A stretch of DNA of 64,000 nt. It comes from Brachyhypopomus gauderio (Eukaryota > Chordata > Actinopteri > Gymnotiformes > Hypopomidae). The notes beneath the pieces were generated by a model. That model was not told the DNA's origin. It made no database searches and was given only the letters and a program-made list of their open reading frames with translations. The stretch lies in the NCBI RefSeq assembly GCF_052324685.1, contig NC_135221.1:8156875-8220874 (forward strand), given 5' to 3'. Made by a program: the position numbers and the translations under genes. Below, piece by piece: positions 40,832 through 52,200 of the stretch (positions within the stretch are counted from its first letter, which is position 1; each line of letters starts with the position of its first letter).

Positions 40832-43800
40832 CTGAAGGAGGGAGGGGGCACGTTTGCAGACAAATTAAAAGTTGTGCTTATTGAAATAATTAAATGGGGG
40901 AGTAAACAATTCATATTGTGTAGTTTTCAATTACTTGTTCATAGATAAATCTTAATGTGTGCTGGATATGAATAAAAAGAGGGAAAGTGTGACACTGCTC
41001 ACAATGATGAGAAGACTGGGACCTCCCACTCACCTCCAACCCCAACCTTACCACTTAAATTTGCTTGTATCTAAAACCAAGCTAAACTTCCCTATCTTTT
41101 GATTCATATCACAAGCATCACAGACATGTTTAAATAAAAGCACTTATCTCAAGCTTACACTGAGACAAACACCACTCTTCCAGGATTAAGGAATTAACCT
41201 GTATGGGCTGACACTGAAAAGTCTTAGCTGATGCATTAAGAGTTCTCACCTTTGTCATCTGGTGCTATCTCATGTGCTTTCTGGAGATCAATCTGCAGTT
41301 TTAAAAGAGGAATATTACAACGTTTGCTATACCAAATGTGGCACTTATATTTTAAATCAGTATTACTTCTGGTTTGCTTTCCCATAGTCACCAATTCCCC
41401 CTGTAATTACACCACTGTTTTTACCCTGGTTCATCATTTCTACCTTTTCTGTTATGTGTCCATCCTAGACCAGGTCATAACATCATTCAGGTAAGACAAC
41501 CATCTGTGTGTTTTATCTCAACAAGCAGAGGTTTCTAAGCAGTGTCCGAGTCAGTCAAGCAGCAGAGCATTTAATCTACTTAGTGTGGCGAGCAATTTAA
41601 AGACAAATAGGTTTTTGTTGGGTTCAGAGAGCACATGGGTGTGTGTTTCGTACCATGGCCTTGTTGAACTCCTTCAGGCCTTGCCAGCCCTGGGCTCTCC
41701 TGAATAGAGCTTTAGCGTGGTTCGGATTCAACTCCAAAGCCTGAGCGGAACACAGGAGATCATCAGAAGTTTAATAGGTCAAATATCCTTTTGTGACCTG
41801 CTCATTTATCCTGGATTTGGGTCTGTAGGCCTTGACCATCTTCATCCCCCCCCCCCGTATGTGTGTGTGTGTGTGTGTACCTCATCACAGCTCTCTACGG
41901 CATCCTGCCACTGCTGAAGCTTGAGTTTGCAGGCTGCCCTGTTGAGGATGCAGCTCAGGGCGATGGACTCCAGCCTCGGCTGAGCACCGGCGTCCTCCAG
42001 GGCGCTGCCACATGCCTCTAAATACCTGCAGGAGAAACACACAGGGTTCAACTGCAACTGCCGCGAGGCTTGGACTAGGGCCACCACTTCCATTCACAGA
42101 ATGAATCTCTGACTTCCCTGCAATCTAGATGTCAAAGTCAACAAAAGGTTCTCCCAATAGTACAAAAAAAAAAAAGTGGATTATACCCAGGAATGATTAT
42201 TTCCTCTAATGTTAGCTGGTGGCTTTGGTGGAGATTGTTTCAGTTAATTTTCTAGCTCGCTGGCTTAAAGAGGGATATTTGTAATAATAAGGCTTTATGG
42301 ATCTTATTCTCTGAAGTGTACACTAATATTTTGGCGCTAATGTAACAGACTTGCTTTTGAAAAAGTTAATTCTATTCTTCCTTCCAAGCGTCTGAGATGT
42401 TGTACATTGACACTTGCATGAAAAGCAGGGGATGGTGGTCCAGCAAAAGATAAGACAACTATTGATCCCGAAATTGCAGAAAAAACTAGGTTTGCATAGT
42501 TCCTTTGCATTTCCAACATTCTAGAACTTGTATAATATAGCACCATTTTAACTAGACTTCATAGAGGTCCAATTTGGAGATCATGAGTGAGGTTTTTACC
42601 TGAGAGCTTTGGAGTACTTCTTCATGGCACTGTGCCAGTTTTGACTTTTGAAAAAGCTATTTCCAATATTTTTTATGTCCTCAGCCACAGACACGATTTT
42701 ATCAGCCTGAAAGATGAATAGGGGATAAAGATGAATCGTCATATTATGCCCTGTGTGTAAAGCATATGCTGGCAAACGAAGAGAACAAGCTGAATTTTAC
42801 ACAGTATCTCAGAAAGCGTGCACATCTTATATCTGTTATTAACGGAACATTGCTCTGAGAAGCATATTTAGATTTATTAGAATGCCAAAACCTTTCTTTG
42901 GATAGGATGTCTGACCGACTTTCCCCTCAATTAAGACTACTTCCTATAGATCTTATTAAACTTTTTTGGCACAGAATCCAGTATGTAAACGCTGGATAAC
43001 CCAAAAATGTGCAGTGTCACAGGAGCCCCTGATGTTGTGCCCCTGCTAAATATCCCTTGTATTTTAGTTCCGCAAGAGGTAGAAATGCTCACATCTTTAA
43101 AGTCGACGTCTGAGTCCTCGGGGAAGTCTGGGTGTACATCACCGGAACCATCGTTGGGAGCCACACCCCAATCATCACCTTCCTTAAACTCTCCGCATTC
43201 AGCAATGATACATGGCTGAGAGAGCGAGCGAGAGAGTGAGAGAGACAAATACAGATACAGAGAGTGACAGACAGAGAGGGAAGTACTTTTGAACACAATC
43301 ATACCACAGCCCTCGTTCATCAAACCTCACTTAAATGTAACAGCTCTCAAACAGCTGCATCATAATCTCTCATGAATAATAAAAACAAATAAACAAACAA
43401 AAACAATGCAGCAGGTCAGACAGTTGTGATTCACCTTCACAGGGCGGTCGTCCTTTGTGTCCATGTCCTCCAAGATCTTGACCACGCCCATTCCCTTCAG
43501 CACCTGTCCAAACACCACGTGCTTGTTGTCCAAATGTGCGGTGGGCACAGTGGTGATGAAGAACTGAGAGCCGTTTGTGTTGGGCCCAGCATTGGCCATG
43601 CTGAGCAGGCCCGCTCGGTCATGCTAATGAGAAAACCAGAATGAGGAAAAGCTTTTCTAAAAATCATCACTTAACTTATTCCAATAAAAAACTGGTGAGC
43701 ATGTCTTCCATTTGCTGCCTTGTTCCTCAGACCAGCTCATTTAGTTCCCACCATGAAAGACATTATTGCAATTTGTTTTGTTTAATCTCATTCAGTGCAA

Positions 43801-44664
43801 TTATGCAACAGCAAGACAAATTGAATGTAAGATTTTCCAAATTAACGTTCAAAGATTAGTAGAGAACAGCTCGTCACCATGTAGTGAAAGTTTTCATCCT
43901 CAAACTTCTCTCCATAGATGCTTTCTCCTCCTGTGCCATCCTGATTAGAGAAATCTCCTCCCTGGACCATAAACTTTTTAATGACTGAAACAAAACGGGG
44001 TTACTAAATTATAGTTGTAGTCTCAAGAAACTTGATCCTAATACTTCATTAGAAAGTCAAAAGAGTTACATGTTGTATAGCACAACACTTGTTCAGTCGC
44101 ATGAGAAGGTGCAAATGTTAATTTTCCAGATCACATTACTGCTCGTGTCCGTGTACTTACTCCGATGGAAAGGGCTTCCCTTGAAGTGTAGAGGCAGTCC
44201 GGTGCCGACACCGGTTCCCTTCTCACCGGTACACAGCGCACGGAAGTTCTCGGCAGTTTTAGGAACAACATCAGCGAAGAGTTCAAACACAATGCGGCCA
44301 ACTACGAAGAACAACGTGGATGAATATTGAAGATGAAGAGAAGAGATTATTTAACCAAACGAGATTATGGGAGACACAAACACACAAACAGCCCTTATTC
44401 TGCCTTTAAGACCATTTCGCCCGTAAGTTTTTACAAAATTAAACATCTCAGCGTTTAAAACTACTTCACCAAACAACCTGCTGTTATCACGTCTAGCTCA
44501 GACATTTAAGCTGCCCACTGTTAGCAACGCAATATCCCGTTTTAAATCAGTTATGGAGCTTTATTGTTAAACGCCTGACCTGTTTCTCCAGAAACATCCA
44601 CGTCAAAGAAGACGCGAGGGTTGCCGGGGTTGGTCGGCCTGGTCGCAGGTGTCGGGTTGGACAT
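40743..44664 (-). CDS. ppid: Peptidylprolyl isomerase D / cyclophilin 40 (spliced span)
   Basis: Cyclophilin-40 is a prolyl isomerase and HSP90 co-chaperone of steroid-receptor complexes (family knowledge). Ten exons, transcription order: 44664-44580, 44301-44161, 43984-43878, 43623-43435, 43215-43093, 42706-42600, 42025-41881, 41740-41654, 41292-41250 and 40831-40743. They join in frame to 371 codons (human 370). The cyclophilin domain covers about residues 15-180, with catalytic equivalents R75, F80 and Q83 ([13 protein letters not shown]). His replaces the cyclosporin-binding Trp ([15 protein letters not shown]), as in other Cyp40s. A TPR domain follows, with carboxylate-clamp residues K227, N231, N279, K309 and R313, which bind the HSP90 MEEVD tail. 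The start [10 protein letters not shown] aligns with human MSHPSPQAKP; an upstream in-frame Met precedes it but falls outside the homology. Confidence 0.96.
41250..41292 (-). CDS. ppid: ppid exon 9
   Basis: A 43-nt exon encoding [14 protein letters not shown], matching human DLKKAQGIAPEDK. Acceptor aactgcag, donor gtgaga. Confidence 0.92.
41654..41740 (-). CDS. ppid: ppid exon 8: TPR 3
   Basis: Encodes [20 protein letters not shown] and [10 protein letters not shown]309 and R313 complete the carboxylate clamp. Acceptor tccgctcag, donor gtacga. Confidence 0.95.
41881..42025 (-). CDS. ppid: ppid exon 7: TPR 2
   Basis: Encodes [20 protein letters not shown], then [21 protein letters not shown]279 is a clamp residue. 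The donor gtacac runs straight into a (GT)n stretch on the transcribed strand. Confidence 0.94.
42600..42706 (-). CDS. ppid: ppid exon 6: TPR 1
   Basis: Encodes [20 protein letters not shown] and [16 protein letters not shown]227 and N231 are clamp residues. Acceptor tctttcag, donor gtaaaa. Confidence 0.94.
43093..43215 (-). CDS. ppid: ppid exon 5: domain linker
   Basis: Encodes [20 protein letters not shown] and [20 protein letters not shown], the acidic linker between the PPIase and TPR domains. Donor gtgagc. Confidence 0.95.
43435..43623 (-). CDS. ppid: ppid exon 4: cyclophilin core
   Basis: Encodes [20 protein letters not shown], then [20 protein letters not shown]. The AHLD sequence carries His where CypA has Trp121, predicting weak cyclosporin binding. 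Acceptor tctcattag, donor gtgaat. Confidence 0.95.
43878..43984 (-). CDS. ppid: ppid exon 3: cyclophilin active site
   Basis: Encodes [20 protein letters not shown] and [16 protein letters not shown]. It contains F80 and Q83, the partners of the catalytic Arg. Acceptor tgtttcag, donor gtgacg. Confidence 0.95.
44161..44301 (-). CDS. ppid: ppid exon 2: cyclophilin domain
   Basis: Encodes [20 protein letters not shown] and RALCTGEKG, then [12 protein letters not shown]. The terminal Arg (R75) is the catalytic arginine of cyclophilins. Acceptor cttcgtag, donor gtaagt. Confidence 0.95.
44580..44664 (-). CDS. ppid: ppid exon 1: start
   Basis: Encodes [20 protein letters not shown] and DVDVSGET plus one base; donor gtcagg. 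Aligns with the human start through FFDVD. Confidence 0.93.
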
Positions 44665-44749
44665 TTTGATTTCTCCTCCGCAGAGACGGACAACTGGAAT
44701 GTTCTTTGCCTGGCCGTCAGAAAAACCGTCAGTTACAAATGTGTGTATA

Positions 44750-44763
44750 GCGCCATCTACTGG
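44750..44763 (-). promoter_or_regulatory. CTCF-type core motif upstream of ppid
   Basis: Read on the minus strand this is CCAGTAGATGGCGC, again a full match to CCASYAGRKGGCRS. It lies about 85 nt upstream of the ppid start codon and just outside the foldback element at 44786. Its orientation converges on the motif at 32816. Confidence 0.45.
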
Positions 44764-44785
44764 GATGGAGTTAATCAAACTATTT

Positions 44786-45579
44786 ACACCTAAACTCAAT
44801 AATTAGGAGATATGTCTATATACTTTTTGGTCCTATCATGTATAATCTATATGACCCACACAGGAATTAGTGTAGTGTCCCAAAGGGGAAGCTAAAGAAA
44901 ACTGTTAAACTAGACTATGTGTACAAACTATCTGTGTACAAACTATTATTAAATACAACATAACATTTATTAAATGAAATCTTGTCTGGAAAATTACCAG
45001 AAAAAAAACATTCACAAAAAATCCTTACAGACTCATCATTCACACTTCATCACAGTCTCTGATTTATACCAATGGTTCAATTTATCTCATAACTTCAAGA
45101 GTCTTTCACGGGATGAGTTAAGTACATTAGAGCAGTGGCTCGGGACATCAGCACTATAAATTATATTAGATGGGACGCCTGGAAACCAGATATACCTCTG
45201 TCATATTAGTCAGTGTCAAGTAGTATTAGTCACAGTAATTTACTGTTCTTAAAGTCTGACGTACAAGTACAGTTACAAATTTTATTTTGTTTTTAAAACG
45301 ACCAGTGAAATGAAGTGTGATGAAGTGTGAATCATGAGTCTGTAAGGATTTTTTTGTGAATGTTTTCAATTTTCAAGACAAGATTTCATTTAATAAATGT
45401 TATGTTGTATTTAATAATAGATTGTAGACAGATAGTTTGTACACAGATTTAGTCTAGTTCAACAGTTTTCTTTAGCTTCCCCTTTGGGACACTACACTAA
45501 TTCCTGTATGGGTCCCATAGATTATACATGATTGGACCAAAAAGTATAGACATATCTCCTAATTACTGAGTTTAGGTGT
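44786..45579. mobile_element. Foldback element with long inverted arms
   Basis: The left arm (about 44786-45055) and right arm (about 45316-45579) are reverse complements of each other with some divergence. Shared words include acacctaaactca, gagatatgtctata, cccaaaggggaag, tgttatgttgtattta and gtctgtaaggattttt. A roughly 260 bp unique loop separates them. No clear target duplication was found, so the superfamily is unknown. It starts about 120 bp upstream of the ppid ATG. Confidence 0.85.
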
Positions 45580-45941
45580 TTCAGCCACACCCATTGCTAA
45601 CAGTATATAAAATCAAGAACATATGCAATCTCATTTGGAGAGTGTATTATACTGAAGAGTTGGGGGGTTGTAATTGTGACACTGTCATAGGACGCCACCT
45701 TTGAAACAAATTGTGTAATTTCTGCCTTTCTAGATCTGCCATACTCAAATGTGTTTGCTATTAATGTGACATGGAAGCAACTAGGAGCACAAACAGATCA
45801 GCTACAAAGTGATAGAGCACACAAAAACACAGAGTGGGGTCTCCGACTGCTGAGGCATGCATCTCAAGAACGGTGTGAGTTTCTGTGAAGTACCAGCTGT
45901 AGCCAACCCAAAAATCACTATTTGCAATTCCACTGTGCCTT

Positions 45942-46100
45942 TGCCACTGGAGCAGTGGAAAAATGTCCCCTTCAATGATGAATAATGGTTCACTATCTGG
46001 CAATGTGATGGATGAATCTGGGTTTAGTGGATGCCAGGAGATCCCTGCCAATTGGAATGGTACCAGTGCCAACAGAAAGGTTAGGTGGTGGTGGAAGATA
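45942..46100 (+). pseudogene. Tc1-like transposase fragment
   Basis: The segment tggagcagtggaaaaatg, then ggttcactatctggcaa and tgggtttagtggatgccagg, is the Tc1-like block reading LEQW...FTIWQ. Several stops disable it. Confidence 0.75.
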
Positions 46101-46409
46101 ACTAATATAACTAATAGTAGTCAAGGGCTACTAGAATTTAATTCTAGTGATGAGTACCATCAGGACTATAGCATTCAAACACGTTGAAGTCAGTGGCATG
46201 CTTCCAGGTTTGTGGCAACAATTTGGAGAAGGCACTTTCCTATTGCAGTATAACCTTTGGCCCCTGCATATGTGATGTCCACTCTTAGGACCCATGTAGA
46301 CCCGTGCCATAGCTGAAACATGACTACTCTTTGGCTGCTATGATCTGTCTGAACCTCTTGATTTCAGTGAGATTAATCTAGATAAAAAAAAATTTATCTA
46401 TGCCCACCC

Positions 46410-46765
<356 letters not shown>

Positions 46766-47418
46766 ATTACTAGTTAGTTAGTTGATGGTAAGTATCTTTT
46801 CATTTAATTTAACCTACATGGATAGTTTATCAGTGTGCATGAATTTGTGGGAATGTGTTAGGCTTCCTGTGTATGTTTATTAGCTTGTATATATGTAAAT
46901 ATACATATATTAGTATAGTATAGGGTTTAGCAAGATTGTTCTTTCCTTGGGCGTCTTCCAATCCCCCATTGGGGTGGTTAGGGATTTCTCTTCACTTATT
47001 GTATATTGTTAGAGTTGAACGTATATATATGTTTGGTGGTCTTGGTCATGTTGTATCACCTTTGGAAATAGACCCAGTCTCAAGTTCAAGTATTAGTATG
47101 TTACCTCCAACAACACACCATCACCTGTTTAACCACGCCCACTCCGCAGCCTAGACTGAAGCCCAACGACTGGGAGGGGCGGTGCACTTCCATTGGGGCT
47201 ATAAAGGCTATAACTGTACTTTGTGATCTGACACTAAAACAATGAAATTCCATATAATAGCACATTAGTTCAAGCATTTTAACATTCCTACTTCAGTCAT
47301 TTAATTTGAACTATCTTTGTTTACAGAGCCAATTGTCTTGATGCATCTTATTTCTTCTGTGTTTACTGTCTTCTTTTTTTTTATTTGGAACTCTGTCCAA
47401 ACACCCTTGTGTTTTGAA

Positions 47419-47644
47419 TCTGTTCTCCTGGCACGAGCTACGGTTCAGCTACAGGCTGAACAAATTTGTACTGCTCTTTGTAAACCCTGATGGCTATGAT
47501 CTACAATAGAGATGATTTCAAAATCGTCACTGTTAAGGTCTCTGAAATCATCTCTAGACGTAGATCATAGCCTTCAGGGTTCATAGACAGGATTGTACAT
47601 TTGTTCAACCCTCAGAGTATCGTAGCTGGTACCAGGAGAACAGA
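47419..47644. repeat. 226-bp imperfect hairpin
   Basis: Arms 47419-47522 and 47541-47644 are reverse complements with mismatches, sharing tctgttctcctgg, gctatgatctac and agagatgattt. The loop is about 18 bp. It looks like a foldback MITE; the RNA would form a long double-stranded stem. Confidence 0.85.
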
Positions 47645-47999
47645 GGATGTTGTCATGTTTAGCCCCTCCCCCAGCTGTCAATCATTTATGTTTTGTTTAT
47701 GTAGCCATGAGAAGTGAGGAGCAGACACACAGATAAGGGAATGAACAAGTCAGAGTGTTCTGACTGAGGGTCACAGACAGTAAATCACAAATTCCCTTAC
47801 ACTCACTCCTATTCAAAATTCACTCCTATTCTCTTTAACTTGTTCCATTATCTCTGGAACCAATCACAGAAATGTTTCATGCTGTCTTTTAGGGTAATTT
47901 CAACACTTTGACAAGTTAAAATGTATTGCTTGATATGTCTTACTTTTAATGGTTACTTTTCTTTTTTACTTGAGTCCCATCACCTCTCCCCTGGGTGAC

Positions 48000-48195
48000 C
48001 CATGGACCATGACTATAGGCATCACCAAGACTGTCTTTTTTATTTACGTAATATTGCCAAGCTGAGACATTTACTTTCGTTATCAAATGCAGAAAAACTG
48101 GTCCACTGTAATGGTCTCTTCACTGGATGCTCTAAACAGTCCCTAAAGAAACTCCAACTTGTACAGAATGCTGCAGCCAGAGTCGTAAGACTTAT
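48000..48195 (+). pseudogene. LINE reverse-transcriptase fragment
   Basis: Reads LFYLRNIAKLRHLLSLSNAE and KLVH, then SLKKLQLVQNAAARVVR, the typical end of fish LINE reverse transcriptases. It is truncated on both sides. Confidence 0.75.
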
Positions 48196-48616
48196 GTTAG
48201 TTTCATTTGCATTTAATGATTTAATCTTTCTTACTTTATGTTGTTATATTGTTTATTACTTTCTTACTTTATATTTATATTACATGTTTGAATGTTGAGT
48301 TCAATCTAGTGCATGTGGTCTCGGTTGTGTTCATGTACTCTGGTGGATAGTACAATCATATCTGCATCATCTGACGAGACAGCTTCTTGCTAATTTAATA
48401 AAACCACTCTCTCCTCGCCCTCGCGTTTGTGTCCATCTATATTCCTGAAGGAATCTTAAATGTTACACTGCCCCCCCCTCTCAAATCTCAAATTCATTAA
48501 ATCAAGCAATCACAAGAAACAACCTAGTGTTGCACGTCAAGCCCTAGCAGAAAAGTGGTTACTGTTGTGACTTAGATTGCCATGGGAGAATAAGCCTAGA
48601 TAACATTGTAGGTACC

Positions 48617-48770
48617 TGTCCCCACTAGCCAGTGCCTGGGATCCTACAGTTTAACAAACAGTTCAGAATGGGGTTTTAATTAGACCAGCAGTGTGTTTTG
48701 CATTGATTTGTATGATTCCACCTCCCTTGTTTCTCTATGCTACAGGGCAGGAGGTGAAGAGTAAAACGAT
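48617..48770 (+). pseudogene. Broken partial copy of eef1g (end of exon 4, intron 4, start of exon 5)
   Basis: The segment aligns colinearly with eef1g 50664-50835. Shared words include gccagtgcctggg, cagtttaacaaaca, gaccagcagtgtg, ttgcattgat and the junction of intron 4 with exon 5. The donor GT has become TT and the acceptor AG has become AT, so neither splice site would work. The intron is retained, so this is a DNA-level duplication, not a processed retrocopy. Similarity fades on both sides; a faint echo of the exon 5 end may lie near 48840. Confidence 0.8.
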
Positions 48771-49182
48771 TATAATCACCACAGTTTATTTTTATATTCT
48801 GACTCAAATCTTGTTCAAGATAAATTCATGTTTTGTTCTCTTTGGCAAGCAGCTGCAGATTACTTTTTTCACAGGTCTGGACTGACTGAAAGAAAAACTT
48901 AGGTCACCTAGAGAAAAACCTTTACTGTAGCCTACTGTTAGTAAATTATTGATGTTTTCCAATTTCCACATTTTTTCCCAATAGGTCTAATGTTAATGAT
49001 TTTGAAAATAATATTTCCACAGTCCACAAAAAACAAATATTAAAATAAAATTACAAACATTAAATTAATTACCGCTAATTAGAATTATGAAGTTTAATTC
49101 CGAAAATTCTTGAAATAATGCCGTCGCCATCTCCGACGTTTTAATTCTGCGACACGAATTTTCTTTACGACAGCAGCGCGCG

Positions 49183-49220
49183 CCTCCCTTCCCTCTTTTC
49201 CTCGTCCTGAAGATGGCGGC
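49183..49220 (+). promoter_or_regulatory. eef1g: eef1g pyrimidine-rich (TOP-like) leader and YY1-type start motif
   Basis: A nearly pure pyrimidine run lies at 49183-49203 just upstream of the start codon. If transcription starts there, the mRNA would be a 5'-TOP message, as known for eEF1G. AAGATGGCGGC (49210-49220) overlaps the ATG and matches the YY1 consensus found at housekeeping gene starts. The TSS itself cannot be read from sequence. Confidence 0.55.
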
Positions 49221-49224
49221 CGGG
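49213..49224 (+). CDS. eef1g: eef1g exon 1: start (MAAG)
   Basis: Only 12 coding bases, ATG GCG GCC GGG, then donor gtgagt. Identical to the human MAAG start. It is too short for ORF calling and was found from the phase-0 acceptor at 50074 and the CpG-rich flank. Confidence 0.9.
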
Positions 49225-52200
49225 GTGAGTAAGATGGAAGAAACACAGGTTTTCATTATAGTCTCTGCCATCAATCCTACTTTTATCACAACCATCCTTC
49301 CTGCTTACAGTTTTATTGTCTTGCCGTTTCATTTTGTTACCAGAATCCAGACCACACCATGGTTCATTTTAGTTTGAAACGTTTTCCTTGCCCCCAGTCA
49401 TTAGAATTTTTGAATGAGTAGCTGTAAAGTGGGTCTGAACACGGTTTGCGATTGTGCCACGTTTTGCTTTTTTTTGCTTTCGGGAATAACGAGACACTTT
49501 AAGTTTTTGTTGACAGATTGTGAATAAATTTAGGGGTAATACACATGGCTTCGGTCATCCTATTTGAAAGTTTAATGTAAGCTTAATGTAACGTTTACTT
49601 ACAAGCATCCCTATGCTACATGTATTGCTTGCTAGCTAGTCTAGGGATCTAAAGCATCAACCAGCTAGTGTATGATAGATGTGTTTGTTCATGGTCTAGA
49701 AAGTGGACAGAAACGACAGTTTAATGACAGTATTTGCTAGATGGCATCCATTCCGTACACTTTTATTTAGGATAAAAGGAAATTGAGATACTCTTGGATG
49801 TCCAGTTATATAGATGGTTATTTGCCAGACTATCTTAAGGAACTAATTAAAATGTATGGAAATAAGATGTTAGGGGATTTCTTTAGCGTAATGGGCAGTA
49901 TGTTTCTGTAACTGATCAAGGGGAAAGTGCTGTATCATGACTGCCAGATCTAGTGTCAACATGTCTGCATAGCCAAACACTATTGTTTGATAACTAATGG
50001 TGAGAAGTAATGAGTTATTTCAGGAATTTATAGTAAGTGCTTTGTGAAAAATGTTGATTCACATTTCCCACAGACACTCTACACATATGCAGAGAACTGG
50101 AGAGCCTATAAGGCTCAAATTGCGGCCCAGTACAGTGGGGCTCATCTGAAAGTTGCAAGTGCCCCCCCTGCCTTCACCTTCGGGCAGACGAACCGCTCAC
50201 CTACTTTCCTTAGCAGCTTTCCTTTGGGCAAGGTAGGTCGGCTCATTTCTGTTGTACGTGTCCTCTGCAAATGAAAGTAATTTGTCTCCTCACTGCTGGC
50301 ATTATATTTTTTTGCCTTTAGGTTCCAGCTTTTCAGGGTGATGATGGCTTCTGTCTGTTTGAGAGCAATGCCATTGCTCACTATCGTAAGGATCACCTTT
50401 GTTTTTGGCATGAACAGATGTATATGAAGATTTACTTAATGCTTTTCCGAAGCTTAATGACATTGTGTCTGCCTGACTTTCTCATTGTTTTTATACATGC
50501 TTGGGGGGGGGTTGTGGACTGTTCACATAGACTACAAGGATAAATGTCCTGATAGTGTTGCGGCCCTTGTCTCTGGCAGTAAGCAGCGATGCCCTTCGCG
50601 GAAACACTCCTCAAGCAAGCGCCCAGGTCTTGCAGTGGGTGAACTTTGCTGATTCTGAGATTGTCCCTCCAGCCAGTGCCTGGGTCTTCCCAACTTTAGG
50701 CATCATGCAGTTTAACAAACAGGTCAGTGGTTTGATTGTATCTTTAATTTGACCAGCAGTGTGTGTTGCATTGATTTTGTTTAAATCCACTTCCCTTATC
50801 TCTCTAGGCTACAGAGCAGGCAAAGGAAGAGGTGAAACGTGTGCTGCTTGTTCTGAACCAGCACTTAAACACTCGTACGTTCCTCGTTGGTGAGAGGGTC
50901 AGTCTTGCCGACATCACTGTGGTCTGCTCTCTGCTCTGGCTCTACAAGCAGGTGAGATTCCACACAATACAAACATGTTCTGCACTCAACAAATGTGCAA
51001 GATGTTTAAATAACTTGATCTATAATGAGGTGGTCCCATTTTGACACTTCCATAGAGTATCAGAAATGAACACCCATCAAGTGTTCTGATGCACTTGCCT
51101 CGGGGGCAGTCATGGCCTGGTGGTAGGGAACTGGTCTTGTAACTGGAGGGTCATGGGTTCGATTCCCAGACCTGAGGCCATGACTGAGGTGCCCTTGAGC
51201 AAGGCACCTAACCCCAACTGCTCACCGGGCTAGGGCTGGCCACCCCTCTGGGCACAGCCCCCTAGTGTGTGTGTGTTCTGACTGCACAGATGGGTTAAAA
51301 GCGGAGGACAAATTTTGATTGGGGTGTAAAAATCACAATTGACAACATACGGCACATTTCATTTCAAGTGGGAAATGTATACATTTTCTGTATGTGAGGG
51401 ATTTACAGATGCCTAATGGCCAGAAAAATGACATTTGACACCTTGGTGCAATATGTTCAGATGAGTCTTTTAATGGGCTTTTTGAAAAGGTCACCATTAT
51501 GCTTGCTGCTGTGAGTTTGAATGTTTGAACTTATCTGTAACCACAGTAGCCAAAGGTAGGTAGGTGTGGAGATGCTTCTGTTACAGTTCATGGAGGGCTT
51601 GGTTATTGGTTAATCTAGTATGCCGATTAGGTGAAGATGGCACTAATTGTGTTGGGTGTAATGTCAGAGGTGGCAGTACAACAACATTAACATGTATGTT
51701 TGGGACATTGCACATCCTTTAAAGAATATATAGCAGTATTGGTGTAATTAGAAGTGAAAAAGTGGGGAAAGGGTGAAGCTCTGACTGCTTTTCCTCAAAT
51801 TAGGGCTGATCTTTAATTCTGTTAGCCACCACTATTGGCTTTGGAAAAGAATGTGGAGTTGTACTGTTTAAAAGTAATTTTTTCCCCCTTAGGTTCTAGA
51901 GCCTGCGTTTCGTCAACCCTACCCCAACGTGAATCGCTGGTTTACAACCTGTATCAATCAGCTCCAGTTTAAAGCTGTTCTGGGAGAGGTCAAGCTGTGT
52001 GAAAAGATGGCTCAGTTTGATGGTGAGAAGGTTTTCCTTTTACCCTCACACTTTTGGATTACTTATATGCATGAGTGTAAACGGGTTTTAATTGAAATTT
52101 ACTTTACGGATATGGTTTAATTGCGTACTATTAACAAGGTTTACGGAAATTAAGATTGTTGGCTAATAAGTAATGAACAAATTACTATTTCAATAATAAA

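Noticed and set aside
44665..44799. Upstream in-frame Met extending ppid by about 45 residues
   Set aside because: The extension is outside the family alignment, runs into the foldback element, and [10 protein letters not shown] matches the known N-terminus.
47130..47230. Promoter-like cluster (GGGGCGG, CCATTGG, TATAAA)
   Set aside because: The CCAAT and TATA words are too close for a normal promoter, and no gene start follows; downstream sequence is LINE and hairpin debris.
51103..51175. Possible tRNA gene (A and B boxes)
   Set aside because: No cloverleaf with a paired acceptor stem could be drawn, and the sequence continues into a known SINE-type body, so it is a SINE head.
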